Source of the DNA: JBDRLD01 sp043813445
Lineage (GTDB): Bacteria; Patescibacteriota; Patescibacteriia; JACPHY01
Reading direction: 5' to 3'
DNA length: 15,238 nucleotides
Assembly (NCBI GenBank): GCA_043813445.1
Contig: JBDRLD010000020.1
Coordinates: forward strand, 1-15,238
Positions within the stretch are counted from its first letter, which is position 1; the number at the start of each line of letters is the position of its first letter. A program made the translations under genes and the position numbers. Under the pieces are notes generated by a model that ran no database searches, was not told where the DNA came from, and saw only the letters and a list, made by a program, of their open reading frames with translations. Positions 6,593 to 14,162 of this stretch are shown here, piece by piece.

Positions 6593-7933
6593 GTCACCTT
6601 CTGGCTCGATTGGGGGTGTTCCTCGATTCTTTTGTGCTTTTCGCTTCACTACCTTCTTCGGCGATTTTGTCTCCGCAGGTGTTGGCGGTGCGCGTTTCGC
6701 TTTCGTCGCGGCTACTCTCTTCGCTGGTGGCTGCTTCCCAGCCCCCTGCTGCGACTTCGTTGTAGCACGACTTGTCGTCTTCTTCTTTGCGGCCGACCGC
6801 TTCGCTGGTGCTTTCTTCTTCGCCGACTTCTGTTGCTGTGGCTTAATACCCTGCATCTGCAACGCCTTTCCAATAATCCAACGGTTGTACTGCCGTACGA
6901 ACAGCACGAGCAATAGGATAATAACGAACGCACTTACCCCAACAGTCACAAGGAACTCCCAGGGATATACGGAAAATGAAATCTCTGATCGTACTACATC
7001 ACCCATGGCCGGGCCGTATTTCAACTCAAGCTCTGCACGATACGGCCCAATCAGAAGCTGCTCCCATTGCAGTCGCACAATCTCTAAAAACGTACGTTCT
7101 CGATCATCTACAGGCGTGAGCGTTGTAGGATCATCCACCGCCTGCCCCTTCTGATTCCATGCTGACTCGAATTTCCTTACGCTATGCGGAAGAATATTTC
7201 CACGCTGCTGGTTCACTCCCAATTCTCCAACGACACGACCAAAAATGTCTCGGATAGTAATGGTTCCCACGGGACGGACACGTTCCGATCCGTCATTCCC
7301 ATATCGCAGCGCGAACGAAATGGGGAGCATGTTCTGCCGATTTCCACCAACCGCATCGAATGAAAGCAGTCCCCCTCCCTCCTCAACGTCTCCACCAACG
7401 CTCAAAAGTATAAGCATGCCGACCTTCCCGCCAACAACACTCACTCCCTCCCCTTCACCTTCCGGAACCGGTGGCTGTGTGCCCCAGAGCAATGCCGCGA
7501 AGTGTCCACCCGGCTCTGCATCTTGTGGTATTTCGACACGAAACGGAACAGTGAGACGCTGGCTGGGAGCGAGTGTGTACTCTGCCGGATCCGCCTTAAT
7601 CCAAGTAGCGAATCCAATCTGCTCGGTCATGAAAAACGGTGTCCCGCTCTCTCCTCGCGCTTCAAAATTCTGTGACGATGCGTAAAATGTTCGCTCCACA
7701 ACCTCCTCGTTGTAAAGCTCCATGTCACTAATAACTGTCTGCCCGGGTTCTCCCCGGAACTCCAAAGTAACAGGGGAAATCGTGAGCGCATCAACGGGAC
7801 GAGCAAAACCAAGTATTGCGAAGCACACAACCAGGACCGGCACCGCGCGCAGGAATGTGCACATTCGAACACTGCGCGCTCGAAAGAGTGCGCAGTGCAC
7901 AATAGTATGCCAAATTGTTCGTACGCTCTCCAT
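6578..7933 (-). CDS. DUF916-like surface protein with one membrane anchor and lysine-rich tail
   Basis: A 451-residue protein. The signal peptide is within residues 24-49 (VPVLVVCFAILGFARPVDA, then LTISP), followed by a beta-sandwich opening LTISPVTLEFRGEPGQT that resembles DUF916, the peptidoglycan-binding domain of WxL-interacting proteins. Other family-like stretches are APSQRLTVPFRVEIP (122-136) and AEPGGHFAALLWGTQPP (139-155). A second domain covers about 185-322, a transmembrane helix 326-347, and a cytoplasmic tail 348-451 full of Lys, Ala and Pro (AKKKAPAKRSAAKKK), like histone H1 tails. The ATG at 7933 is 3 nt after the stop of the upstream gene, suggesting coupling, but ATG at 7864 (residue 24) gives a more normal signal peptide and may be the true start. 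Likely role: surface scaffold or anchor for its secreted neighbours, inferred from context. Confidence 0.8.
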   Translation of the reverse strand: MESVRTIWHTIVHCALFRARSVRMCTFLRAVPVLVVCFAILGFARPVDALTISPVTLEFRGEPGQTVISDMELYNEEVVERTFYASSQNFEARGESGTPFFMTEQIGFATWIKADPAEYTLAPSQRLTVPFRVEIPQDAEPGGHFAALLWGTQPPVPEGEGEGVSVVGGKVGMLILLSVGGDVEEGGGLLSFDAVGGNRQNMLPISFALRYGNDGSERVRPVGTITIRDIFGRVVGELGVNQQRGNILPHSVRKFESAWNQKGQAVDDPTTLTPVDDRERTFLEIVRLQWEQLLIGPYRAELELKYGPAMGDVVRSEISFSVYPWEFLVTVGVSAFVIILLLVLFVRQYNRWIIGKALQMQGIKPQQQKSAKKKAPAKRSAAKKKTTSRATTKSQQGAGKQPPAKRVAATKAKRAPPTPAETKSPKKVVKRKAQKNRGTPPIEPEGDQTAT

Positions 7934-7936
7934 GTA

Positions 7937-9076
7937 CTAGAAATTCGCCGTCGCGGTGTAGGTCAACACGGTCGTATAAGAACCCGCCTCCGTCGTCGTG
8001 GCAATATTCGCAAGATAGAATGCGCTAATCGTCTCCGTCGCTGTTGGCACGCTTTCATTTACTGCGTCCGTCGCCGTGCTTGCAGTAAATGCCCAATCGC
8101 GACTCGTGGGTGTTGCATTATGATCATAACCTGTGGCGATAGTCGCGTTACCGTCTGTGGAAAAACCCAGACCAAATGCTTCACTTCCCTGTGTTCCGTC
8201 TGCATCGTCCGTAATACTTGCAACCGTAACCGTATTACTACCACTCGTCAGCGTGGCTCCGTAATACTGGATTGCATACCCGCTCGTCGCATTGGTCGCA
8301 ATCGTCATGGTGTGTGCCGCAACATCCGACGCACTCCCATTCGTATCACCGGTTGCCCAGGTCGCCGCCGATGCACTCAATGTACCAAATCCAATTGTAT
8401 TGTCTGAAATCGTAAACGTAATTGAGGATGACACCGTGCCGGTAATCGTCACTGAATCATCGGCAATGATATTAATCGCGATTGTTCCGGAGTCACCGAA
8501 CACTCCGCCAAAGGTGATGGTAATATTCCCTGCGGTAGAGTTAGTGATTTGATTCGACCCACCGCTCGCGTTTGTTCCAATCAGCACGCGCACGCACACT
8601 CCTGCGGCAATCTCTCCAGTAGTCGCATTTGTTGGAGCGACCAACGCGAGTACCTGTCCGTTCGGTATCAATGCCCACTCATCGACACCAACCGTAGCCG
8701 CTAATGTCTTTGCTGTTCCATACGAAGCATCAGAACACTCATTTGTAGACGTGGTGACATCAAGATCAACATCTCCAAAGGCAACCGACCCCATGTTAAA
8801 TCCAGCTCCGAATGTGATTGCAATCGTATCCGATGACGATTCCACGCCGGTTGGCGTAACAAAATATATTTCATGGTTCGCGACAGTACTCGCCTTCAAC
8901 GTGGACATGTAGTCAGCAAGGTTCGTAAGCGCAGCTGCGTGCACAGGGATCACATGTGCCGCTTGCATCGCAATCGCTGCAACAGCAACAACGCAAACAA
9001 ACACCGCCTTGCGTTGGTGCTGGCTCATCCACGAAAAAATACGACTCTTCCAATTCTGCATAGTTGATGATCGCAT
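7937..9076 (-). CDS. secreted Thr/Ser/Ala-rich surface protein B
   Basis: A 379-residue protein. The signal peptide lies at about 20-47 with an Ala-x-Ala site (PVHA|AALTN). An N-terminal beta-rich domain (48-215) opens ALTNLADYMSTLKASTVANH and contains TPTGVESSSDTIAITFGAGF, a sequence style I associate with uncharacterised secreted proteins of Patescibacteria. The C-terminal domain (219-379, from ITFTISDNTIGFGTL to the end) aligns without gaps with the last 161 residues of the neighbouring large protein at about 69 percent identity by eye. There is no membrane anchor after the signal peptide, so it must be held on the surface non-covalently or released. The adjacent DUF916-like gene begins 3 nt after this stop. 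Met-6 (9061) is an alternative start. Function unknown; a structural surface role is inferred. Confidence 0.8.
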   Translation of the reverse strand: MRSSTMQNWKSRIFSWMSQHQRKAVFVCVVAVAAIAMQAAHVIPVHAAALTNLADYMSTLKASTVANHEIYFVTPTGVESSSDTIAITFGAGFNMGSVAFGDVDLDVTTSTNECSDASYGTAKTLAATVGVDEWALIPNGQVLALVAPTNATTGEIAAGVCVRVLIGTNASGGSNQITNSTAGNITITFGGVFGDSGTIAINIIADDSVTITGTVSSSITFTISDNTIGFGTLSASAATWATGDTNGSASDVAAHTMTIATNATSGYAIQYYGATLTSGSNTVTVASITDDADGTQGSEAFGLGFSTDGNATIATGYDHNATPTSRDWAFTASTATDAVNESVPTATETISAFYLANIATTTEAGSYTTVLTYTATANF

Positions 9077-9085
9077 GTGCGATCA
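9068..9085 (-). promoter_or_regulatory. palindrome over the start codon of surface protein B
   Basis: TGATCGCATGTGCGATCA is an inverted repeat. As RNA it forms a 7-bp stem with a 4-nt loop, and the AUG at 9076-9074 lies at the loop edge. It could hide the start codon or be a protein-binding site; if translation starts at Met-6 (9061) it lies just upstream instead. Confidence 0.45.
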
Positions 9086-9099
9086 TTGTTTAGAGTTTA

Positions 9100-9108
9100 A
9101 GTATAGCA
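9100..9108 (-). promoter_or_regulatory. extended -10 promoter for surface protein B
   Basis: On the minus strand TGCTATACT reads as an extended -10 (TGn plus TATACT, hexamer at 9100-9105). The -35 at the expected distance (TAGATG, 9123-9128) is poor. Transcription would start near 9093, 17 nt before the ATG. It suggests that protein B and the genes after it can be expressed without the large upstream gene. Confidence 0.5.
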
Positions 9109-9159
9109 CGCTATAGCGCTGGCATCTACGCGGGTTACTTATGCACATGCACATGACGA

Positions 9160-11559
9160 CTAAAAAAATCCCGTGAGGATATAGGTAATCGAGGTCGAGT
9201 ACGTTCCTGCGTCAGTTGTTGGTGCAATGTTTACTAAATAGTATGCACTAATCGTCTCCGTTGCCGTTGCGGCATCCTCATACGCCAACTCGGTCGACGC
9301 ATTCGCTACAAACGCCCAATCACGATTTGCAGAGAACGCATTGTGGTCATAACCAGTAGCGATCGTCGCATCGCCATCTGTGGAAAAGCCCATGCCGAAT
9401 TGCTCTGTCCCCTGAGACCCATCCGCATCGTTGGTGATACTCGCGACATCAATCGTACTACTCCCGCTCGTGAGTGTGGCGCCGCAGTATGCAAGCGTGT
9501 ACCCGCTCGTCGCATTAGTCGCGACCGTCATTGTGTGAGCCGCGGTATCCGTCGCGCTTCCGGTGCCAGCTCCGTTCGCCCACGTCGCCGCGGATGTGCT
9601 TAGTGTCCCAAAACCAATGGCGTTATCAGAGATCGTAAAGGTAAGCGTTGCCAATACCGGCGCCGCCACTGCTTCGATCGTTGGCGAGCTCGAAATATTC
9701 GTCAATGTCCCATCAGATGCATCGCGTGTCTGTGTCGTAAACGTATCAACCGTCGCGCCGCTCGGAGCAGTAACACCGGTGGCACCGCCGCCGGAACCGT
9801 ATGTCACGATCACGGTTTCAGTATTTGCCAGTGCAAGAAAAACAACATTAATTAACCATGGACCAGAACCAGAAAATGTCGGTAGTCCGGGACCCACTAA
9901 CGCATAATCAAGGTACACACTTGCCGCGCCGATGTCTGTGGTGTATTTAATTCCATAACTCTTCACGCTTGTACGTGTACCGCTTAGTGCTAATTTCTGA
10001 TAACTCCAAGTATTTGCTGTAAGCGCACCAATGTCTAACGTCGCGATCGGACTCGCAAGTTTATCCGTGTCGTCGTATTCGAATTGCAAGTCACCGGAAT
10101 TTGCATTGACGCTGGAACGCACCCACACACCCACATTGGTGTAGCCAGACCAATCCTGTGCAGAACCGAAAGTCTCCCACCATTTATCACCCGCATCGGC
10201 TCCGGCACCAATCGTGTTCAGAAGTGATCCGGTGCCTTCTTTCTTCGTGCCTGTGTCGGCGCTCAGCGTTTGATTCCCCGCTTCCGTCGCGGTCCAGCTC
10301 GTAGTTGCATCGCCCGCCTCAAACACCTTGCCCATGGCATCGAGGTCTATCGTGAGTGCACCCTTGTCCACCTGCTGCCGCACGCCCCACGATTTTACAA
10401 TGGTGTTACTCGATGATGCCGCCGACAATGTAACGTACGTCCAAGTATTTGCTGAAAGGGCAGGAATGTCAAGACTCTCTATGGGACTCAAAAAGGTAGC
10501 ACTGTCGTCGTACACCCAGTCGAAATCACCGGTGTCTGTTGCCACACTGGACCGAATCCAAAAACTGAAAGTCGTGCCGGTTCCCAACGTTTCTTGCCCG
10601 ACCGTTCCTGACCCTGTTTTGGAGCGATGGCAGTCCCCGCTTGTTCCGATTCCAACACCGTCCGCATAGGTGCATCTAATTCCCGCATTACCTTCTTGCT
10701 GCCCACTCGTGAGAGACGAGATGGTGACGCTAGTATCTCCCGACCAGTTTGTTATCACCTCAGCATCATCGAACATGCTCGAGACGTCGTCTAACTTCAC
10801 GGTTGCCGCTCCAAAGTCAGTGATGTATTTCAAGCCGTACGACATTATCGATAGGCGTGAGGTGGCACCTAAAATCACAGACGTATATGTCCACGTATCG
10901 GCAGTGAGCGCAGCAATATCTATACTGTCTAACACACTCGCGAGACCCTCACTATCATCGTCTTGCCAGTCGAGATCACCGAGCGAAGTTGTGACGCTCG
11001 ATTTCAACCACATTCCAACATGGAGATTCCCAGTTCCGTTGTTGGTACCCCAGTTTTGTGCGGAGGCGTTGCTGTAATACCACTGTTCATTCGCGACGGC
11101 CTGCGCAACAATATCGTTCGAGAGCGATCCCGTGCTCGTCTTATAATCGCTCGTATCAGCCGAAAGAGTCATGTGATTTCCTGCGGTCCAATTGGTTGTC
11201 GCGTCAAGCGCGTTCTGCACGGTCCCGGCGATTCCAGAGGAGCTGACAGTGGTATATCCGGCAGTACCGCTGTCCCCCTGTGGCGCCGACCAACCCGAAG
11301 GAACTGCAATGGTCATCCCACCGGAGTCCTTTGTCGCATCGCCGGTGTACGTAAAAGTGAACGTGTTGCCGGTTGAATCCACCGCCACAGAAGGAGGGCC
11401 AACAGTATTTGTGCCCCCACCATCTGCCGCTTCCACCTGTTGATACCAGTCCGTGTTATTTTGCAAAACGATATTCCAGCCGGGGAACACCCAGCTCACA
11501 GAAATCAAAACAACACAAACGCAGCGAATCAGTTTTGTGTGATAACTTCCCCGACGCAT
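9160..11559 (-). CDS. large secreted surface protein A with three jelly-roll-like repeats
   Basis: A 799-residue protein when started at ATG 11559 (MRRGSYHTKLIRCVCVVLISVSWVFPGW, a good signal or anchor segment). In-frame ATGs at 11616 and 11736 would add 19 or 59 residues that do not look like signal sequence. Order: a half beta-sandwich (61-116, FTFTYTGDATKDSGGMTIAV...), three tandem repeats of about 145 residues (117-263, 264-413, 414-555), the likely second half of the same sandwich (556-631), and a C-terminal domain (639-799) about 69 percent identical to that of protein B. Each repeat contains a SxxQxW-like aromatic stretch, (V/F)(G/S)(M/F/V)W(L/I/V)(K/R)SSV, a GD(L/F)xxxxDD segment and LTA(D/N)TW(T/S)Y, as in carbohydrate-binding jelly rolls. 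Ligand unknown; glycan binding is inferred. It is the first gene of the minus-strand cluster, 83 bp before protein B. Confidence 0.8.
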   Translation of the reverse strand: MRRGSYHTKLIRCVCVVLISVSWVFPGWNIVLQNNTDWYQQVEAADGGGTNTVGPPSVAVDSTGNTFTFTYTGDATKDSGGMTIAVPSGWSAPQGDSGTAGYTTVSSSGIAGTVQNALDATTNWTAGNHMTLSADTSDYKTSTGSLSNDIVAQAVANEQWYYSNASAQNWGTNNGTGNLHVGMWLKSSVTTSLGDLDWQDDDSEGLASVLDSIDIAALTADTWTYTSVILGATSRLSIMSYGLKYITDFGAATVKLDDVSSMFDDAEVITNWSGDTSVTISSLTSGQQEGNAGIRCTYADGVGIGTSGDCHRSKTGSGTVGQETLGTGTTFSFWIRSSVATDTGDFDWVYDDSATFLSPIESLDIPALSANTWTYVTLSAASSSNTIVKSWGVRQQVDKGALTIDLDAMGKVFEAGDATTSWTATEAGNQTLSADTGTKKEGTGSLLNTIGAGADAGDKWWETFGSAQDWSGYTNVGVWVRSSVNANSGDLQFEYDDTDKLASPIATLDIGALTANTWSYQKLALSGTRTSVKSYGIKYTTDIGAASVYLDYALVGPGLPTFSGSGPWLINVVFLALANTETVIVTYGSGGGATGVTAPSGATVDTFTTQTRDASDGTLTNISSSPTIEAVAAPVLATLTFTISDNAIGFGTLSTSAATWANGAGTGSATDTAAHTMTVATNATSGYTLAYCGATLTSGSSTIDVASITNDADGSQGTEQFGMGFSTDGDATIATGYDHNAFSANRDWAFVANASTELAYEDAATATETISAYYLVNIAPTTDAGTYSTSITYILTGFF
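9163..9645 (-). other. C-terminal domain shared by surface proteins A and B (copy in A)
   Basis: These 161 codons encode the domain that starts LTFTISDNAIGFGTL and ends in Phe. The partner copy is at 7940-8422. Best-kept blocks: TFTISDN, IGFGTL, AAHTMT, ATNATSGY, GATLTSGS, GFSTDG, ATIATGYDHNA, RDWAF, TATETISA. Its position at the extreme C-terminus of two secreted proteins, both near a DUF916-like gene, fits an anchoring or sorting domain; the WxL domain is a functional analogy only. Confidence 0.75.
9895..11211 (-). repeat. three tandem protein-level repeats in surface protein A
   Basis: Repeat 1 is at 10771-11211, repeat 2 at 10321-10770 and repeat 3 at 9895-10320. Repeats 1 and 3 are closest to each other (both begin DATT(N/S)WTA and have SADT and GTGSL-like stretches). 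Repeat 2 has diverged and has two extra cysteines (IRCTYADG ... GDCH) that could form a disulfide. The similarity is at protein level; the DNA has drifted. Confidence 0.75.
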
Positions 11560-11614
11560 ATTTGTTGCACTGACGACACGTGCATAATGGATCGTCAGTA
11601 CCCTCTTCTCATAC

Positions 11615-11623
11615 ATGATACCA
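11615..11623 (-). promoter_or_regulatory. possible extended -10 for surface protein A
   Basis: TGGTATCAT on the minus strand (hexamer TATCAT at 11615-11620) would start transcription near 11608, about 49 nt before the ATG at 11559. If correct it rules out the two upstream ATGs. No clear -35 is seen. Confidence 0.3.
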
Positions 11624-11658
11624 TGGAAACAGTGACGCGTGATTGATACTGTTGATAG

Positions 11659-11762
11659 AGAAACAAGAGCCAGAGGACAAGGGACATGGGACAAGAAACA
11701 ATTGACAGATGACTGGGGACACAAGACAAGGGACATAGGACAAGGAACAAGAAACTGGACAC
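11659..11762. repeat. degenerate GGACAAG-type short tandem repeats
   Basis: About 100 bp of purine-rich, irregularly spaced units: GGACAAG, GGGACATG, GGGACAAG, GGGACACAAG, GGGACATAGG, GGACAAGG. It fills the gap between the divergent surface-protein and cohesin genes and ends right at the ATG of the first cohesin gene, leaving no good Shine-Dalgarno site. Unit length varies, so it is not a clean microsatellite. It also reads through as the spurious upstream extension of protein A. Confidence 0.7.
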
Positions 11763-12653
11763 ATGCGAATTCCTCACCGTGCCATCGCTACCGTCGTTAT
11801 CGCTCTCGCCTGCATTGGTTTCGCACGGCCGGTTTTTGCGGTGGTGTCTGTAACGACGACAGTTCAGCCGCGCATACCTACGCAGCACGCAACCGTAGAG
11901 GCGCGCGTGAATATCGACACTGACGGAGCGGCAATCAATGCGATTGAGGGAACCATCGTTTACTCCAATCCCCTCCTCCATCTCGAGCGCGTGCTTACCG
12001 GCTCATCGCTTGTTTCGATGTGGGTGGAACGTCCGCAGACAGAACCCGCGGGACGTGTCCGTTTTGCAGGAATTGTTCCAGGTGGGTACACCGGAAACAA
12101 TGGCGAGCTCTTCACGCTCGTCTTCAATGCGGTTCACACTGGCAGCGCTACGATCACCTTCGACGATCTCCATATTCTTGCGAACGATGGCGAGGGCAGT
12201 GAGCTCGCTGTCCGCCATCCAACCGCACGCATCGTCATCAACGAAGGCCGCACCGGTTTGGAGCCAGAGACCATCGACGCGCTAGAACGTGACACGCTTC
12301 CACCGGAGTTATTCACACTCACCATTGCTCGCGATCCAAACATTTTCGACGGGAAATGGTTCCTCTCATTTATCGCTCAGGACAAGGGAACTGGCGTTGC
12401 GCAGTACGAAGTGCAAGAGCACCTACTCTGGACCAAGCCAGCCACCGGTTCGTGGAAATCCACCGAGAGCCCGTATTTGCTTCATGACCAGTGGCGCCTC
12501 CGAACAGTTTCAATTCGCGCGACCGACCACGCCGGAAACACGCGCGTCGTATCGCAATCATCGCCGCGACTACTCACGCTCATCCTCGTCATCCTCGCCG
12601 CGCTCATACTCTTGACCACGTATATCGCCACACGCAACCGACGACGTTCATGA
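11763..12653 (+). CDS. membrane-anchored cohesin-domain protein 1
   Basis: A 296-residue protein. The signal peptide is 1-26 (AIATVVIALACIGFARPVFA). A cohesin-like beta domain spans about 28-160: TVEARVNIDTDGAAINAIEG, VYSNPLLHLERV, GRVRFAGIVPGGYTGNNGELFTLVF and the closing HILANDGEG. Then comes an Ig/fibronectin-like domain (about 180-265, ending DHAGNTRVVSQS), a transmembrane helix (269-288) and a short basic stop-transfer tail RNRRRS. The type-I topology puts the cohesin outside the cell. Cohesins bind dockerins, and a dockerin protein is encoded in the adjacent divergent cluster (5538-6515). The last four bases (ATGA) overlap the start of the next cohesin gene, so the two are translationally coupled. 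No good ribosome site precedes the ATG. The family is moderately to well supported by the pattern of hydrophobic and glycine positions. Confidence 0.8.
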   Translation: MRIPHRAIATVVIALACIGFARPVFAVVSVTTTVQPRIPTQHATVEARVNIDTDGAAINAIEGTIVYSNPLLHLERVLTGSSLVSMWVERPQTEPAGRVRFAGIVPGGYTGNNGELFTLVFNAVHTGSATITFDDLHILANDGEGSELAVRHPTARIVINEGRTGLEPETIDALERDTLPPELFTLTIARDPNIFDGKWFLSFIAQDKGTGVAQYEVQEHLLWTKPATGSWKSTESPYLLHDQWRLRTVSIRATDHAGNTRVVSQSSPRLLTLILVILAALILLTTYIATRNRRRS

Positions 12654-14068
12654 GCATTCGAACTCGCATCATCATCGCCGCTGCACTCGGAGCATTCCTC
12701 CTCCCGTACTCCGCTCTTGCAGCAACCGTGCACCTCGCACCGTCCGCGCCGACAATCGCTATCGGAGGGACATCGACGGTGCGTGTACGTGTCGCATCAA
12801 CCGAACAGGCGATGAACGCCATTGATACGGCCATTGCATTTCCAAGTGATTTCCTTGAGGTGACGAACGTCTCCCGCGCCGGTTCCATCGTCGATTTTTG
12901 GGTTCATGACCCATCGTTCTCAAACACGAACGGTACGGCCCGCCTTGAGGGCATTGTCCTCACTCCCGGCTTCACTGGCAGCAGCGGACACATCCTCTCC
13001 ATCACCTTCCGCGCTAAACGTGTAGGGAGCGCACCAATTACCATTACGAGCGCTGCCGTCCTCGCCAACGATGGTCTTGGAACGAACATTCTAACTGGAA
13101 GCAGCGGTACCACCATTCGCATCACCGAGCAAGCACCGGCAGCCCCGCCATCCGTGGAAGTACCGATGCCGACCATCGGCTCGCCAACCCATCCGAATGA
13201 ATCGGTGTGGTACGCCCGCCCGGACGTGCGACTTGATCTCACCATTCCGGACCACGTAACTGCACTACACGGCGAATTTAGCGACGAACCCGTCAGCACG
13301 CCGAGTGCCGCGCTCGATCCGGAAACGCGTACTGTCACCGAGCAACTGCCGGATGGCACTCACTACTACCACGTCATTACGCAGGGTCCGCGTGGGGAGC
13401 GTGCGACGAGCTGCTTTCGCGTCAACATTGATAGTACGCCGCCGGAACAGCTCGACGTTCGAGCTGTTCCTTCTGATGATCCAACCGATCCGCGACCGGT
13501 CTTCACTATTTCCGCCTCGGACGCGCTCTCCGGCATCGACCATGTCCTCGTCTCCGTGGACGACCGCACGCCCGAACCGTGGGCTGACGATGGCTCCGGC
13601 CGCTACACGGCGAGACAGCTTCGTTCGGGTGCTCACCGCCTCATCGTAACCGCAGTAGACCGCGCAGGAAATGAAACAACCGTGCGTGTCGACTTCTCCA
13701 TCGCGTACACCACGCAATTCGTTTTTATGGCATGGGCAATTCTCATTCTCGCTCTTGCCCTCATTGCCACAATAATCACCTTCATCATTTTCCAACGACG
13801 GAAACGTCTCACCACACAATTCAACATTCTCGATGAAGACCGACGACTCCTCGATGCCATCACCGCCAGTCAAGCGGCGCTTACCGAACTCGAACACACC
13901 ATCGCGCAGCGTACGCAGGGACCATACGTCGATGATGCGACATGGGAGCAACTCATGCTCCTCCTTCACCGGCTCCATACGACCGCGCGACTGGTCAACC
14001 GGCTATCGAACGATGCACAAAATGCACGCCGAAGAGCGCGGAGGAATGTAGACGAAGGGATGGAATAG
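12650..14068 (+). CDS. membrane-anchored cohesin-domain protein 2 with cytoplasmic coiled-coil tail
   Basis: A 472-residue protein starting at ATG 12650, which overlaps the previous stop as ATGA. The frame is open further upstream, but only this ATG gives a signal peptide (SIRTRIIIAAALGAFLLPYSALA, 2-24). The cohesin is at about 26-160 (TSTVRVRVASTEQAMNAIDT, FLEVTNV, ARLEGIVLTPGFTGSSGHIL, AVLANDGLG), and two Ig/Big-like domains at about 180-260 and 262-350 (TISASDALSGIDHVLVSVD, AVDRAGNET). A transmembrane helix spans 357-381, followed by a 90-residue cytoplasmic tail (382-472) predicted helical, charged and coiled-coil-like (DEDRRLLDAITASQAALTELEHTI). It is paralogous in layout to cohesin protein 1 but adds an Ig domain and the long tail, which could dimerise or pass a signal inward. 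A hairpin terminator follows at 14085. Confidence 0.85.
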   Translation: MSIRTRIIIAAALGAFLLPYSALAATVHLAPSAPTIAIGGTSTVRVRVASTEQAMNAIDTAIAFPSDFLEVTNVSRAGSIVDFWVHDPSFSNTNGTARLEGIVLTPGFTGSSGHILSITFRAKRVGSAPITITSAAVLANDGLGTNILTGSSGTTIRITEQAPAAPPSVEVPMPTIGSPTHPNESVWYARPDVRLDLTIPDHVTALHGEFSDEPVSTPSAALDPETRTVTEQLPDGTHYYHVITQGPRGERATSCFRVNIDSTPPEQLDVRAVPSDDPTDPRPVFTISASDALSGIDHVLVSVDDRTPEPWADDGSGRYTARQLRSGAHRLIVTAVDRAGNETTVRVDFSIAYTTQFVFMAWAILILALALIATIITFIIFQRRKRLTTQFNILDEDRRLLDAITASQAALTELEHTIAQRTQGPYVDDATWEQLMLLLHRLHTTARLVNRLSNDAQNARRRARRNVDEGME

Positions 14069-14084
14069 GAAGCGCTACATAGTA

Positions 14085-14114
14085 AATCACCGCCCCAATA
14101 TCGGGGCGGTGATT
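14085..14114. terminator. hairpin terminator between convergent genes
   Basis: AATCACCGCCCC (14085-14096) pairs perfectly with GGGGCGGTGATT (14103-14114), loop AATATC. It lies between the convergent ends at 14068 and 14163 and could serve both strands, although the flanking T-tracts are short. Confidence 0.7.
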
Positions 14115-14162
14115 GCATTTATCAATCAATACAGTGTGGGGATGGACGCGTCGCGGGGACAT

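Noticed and set aside
11560..11736. 59-residue N-terminal extension of surface protein A
   Set aside because: It is encoded largely by the GGACAAG repeat tract and does not look like a signal peptide; a typical signal segment begins at ATG 11559.
11659..11762. CRISPR array
   Set aside because: Units are 7-12 nt, degenerate and without unique spacers of constant length.
12491..12649. 53-residue N-terminal extension of cohesin protein 2
   Set aside because: Overlaps the upstream cohesin gene and is Arg/His/Pro-rich; the ATG at 12650 gives a signal peptide and an ATGA coupling with the preceding stop.
13265..13978. 237-codon minus-strand frame opposite cohesin protein 2
   Set aside because: Antisense shadow without signal, domain or start signals.
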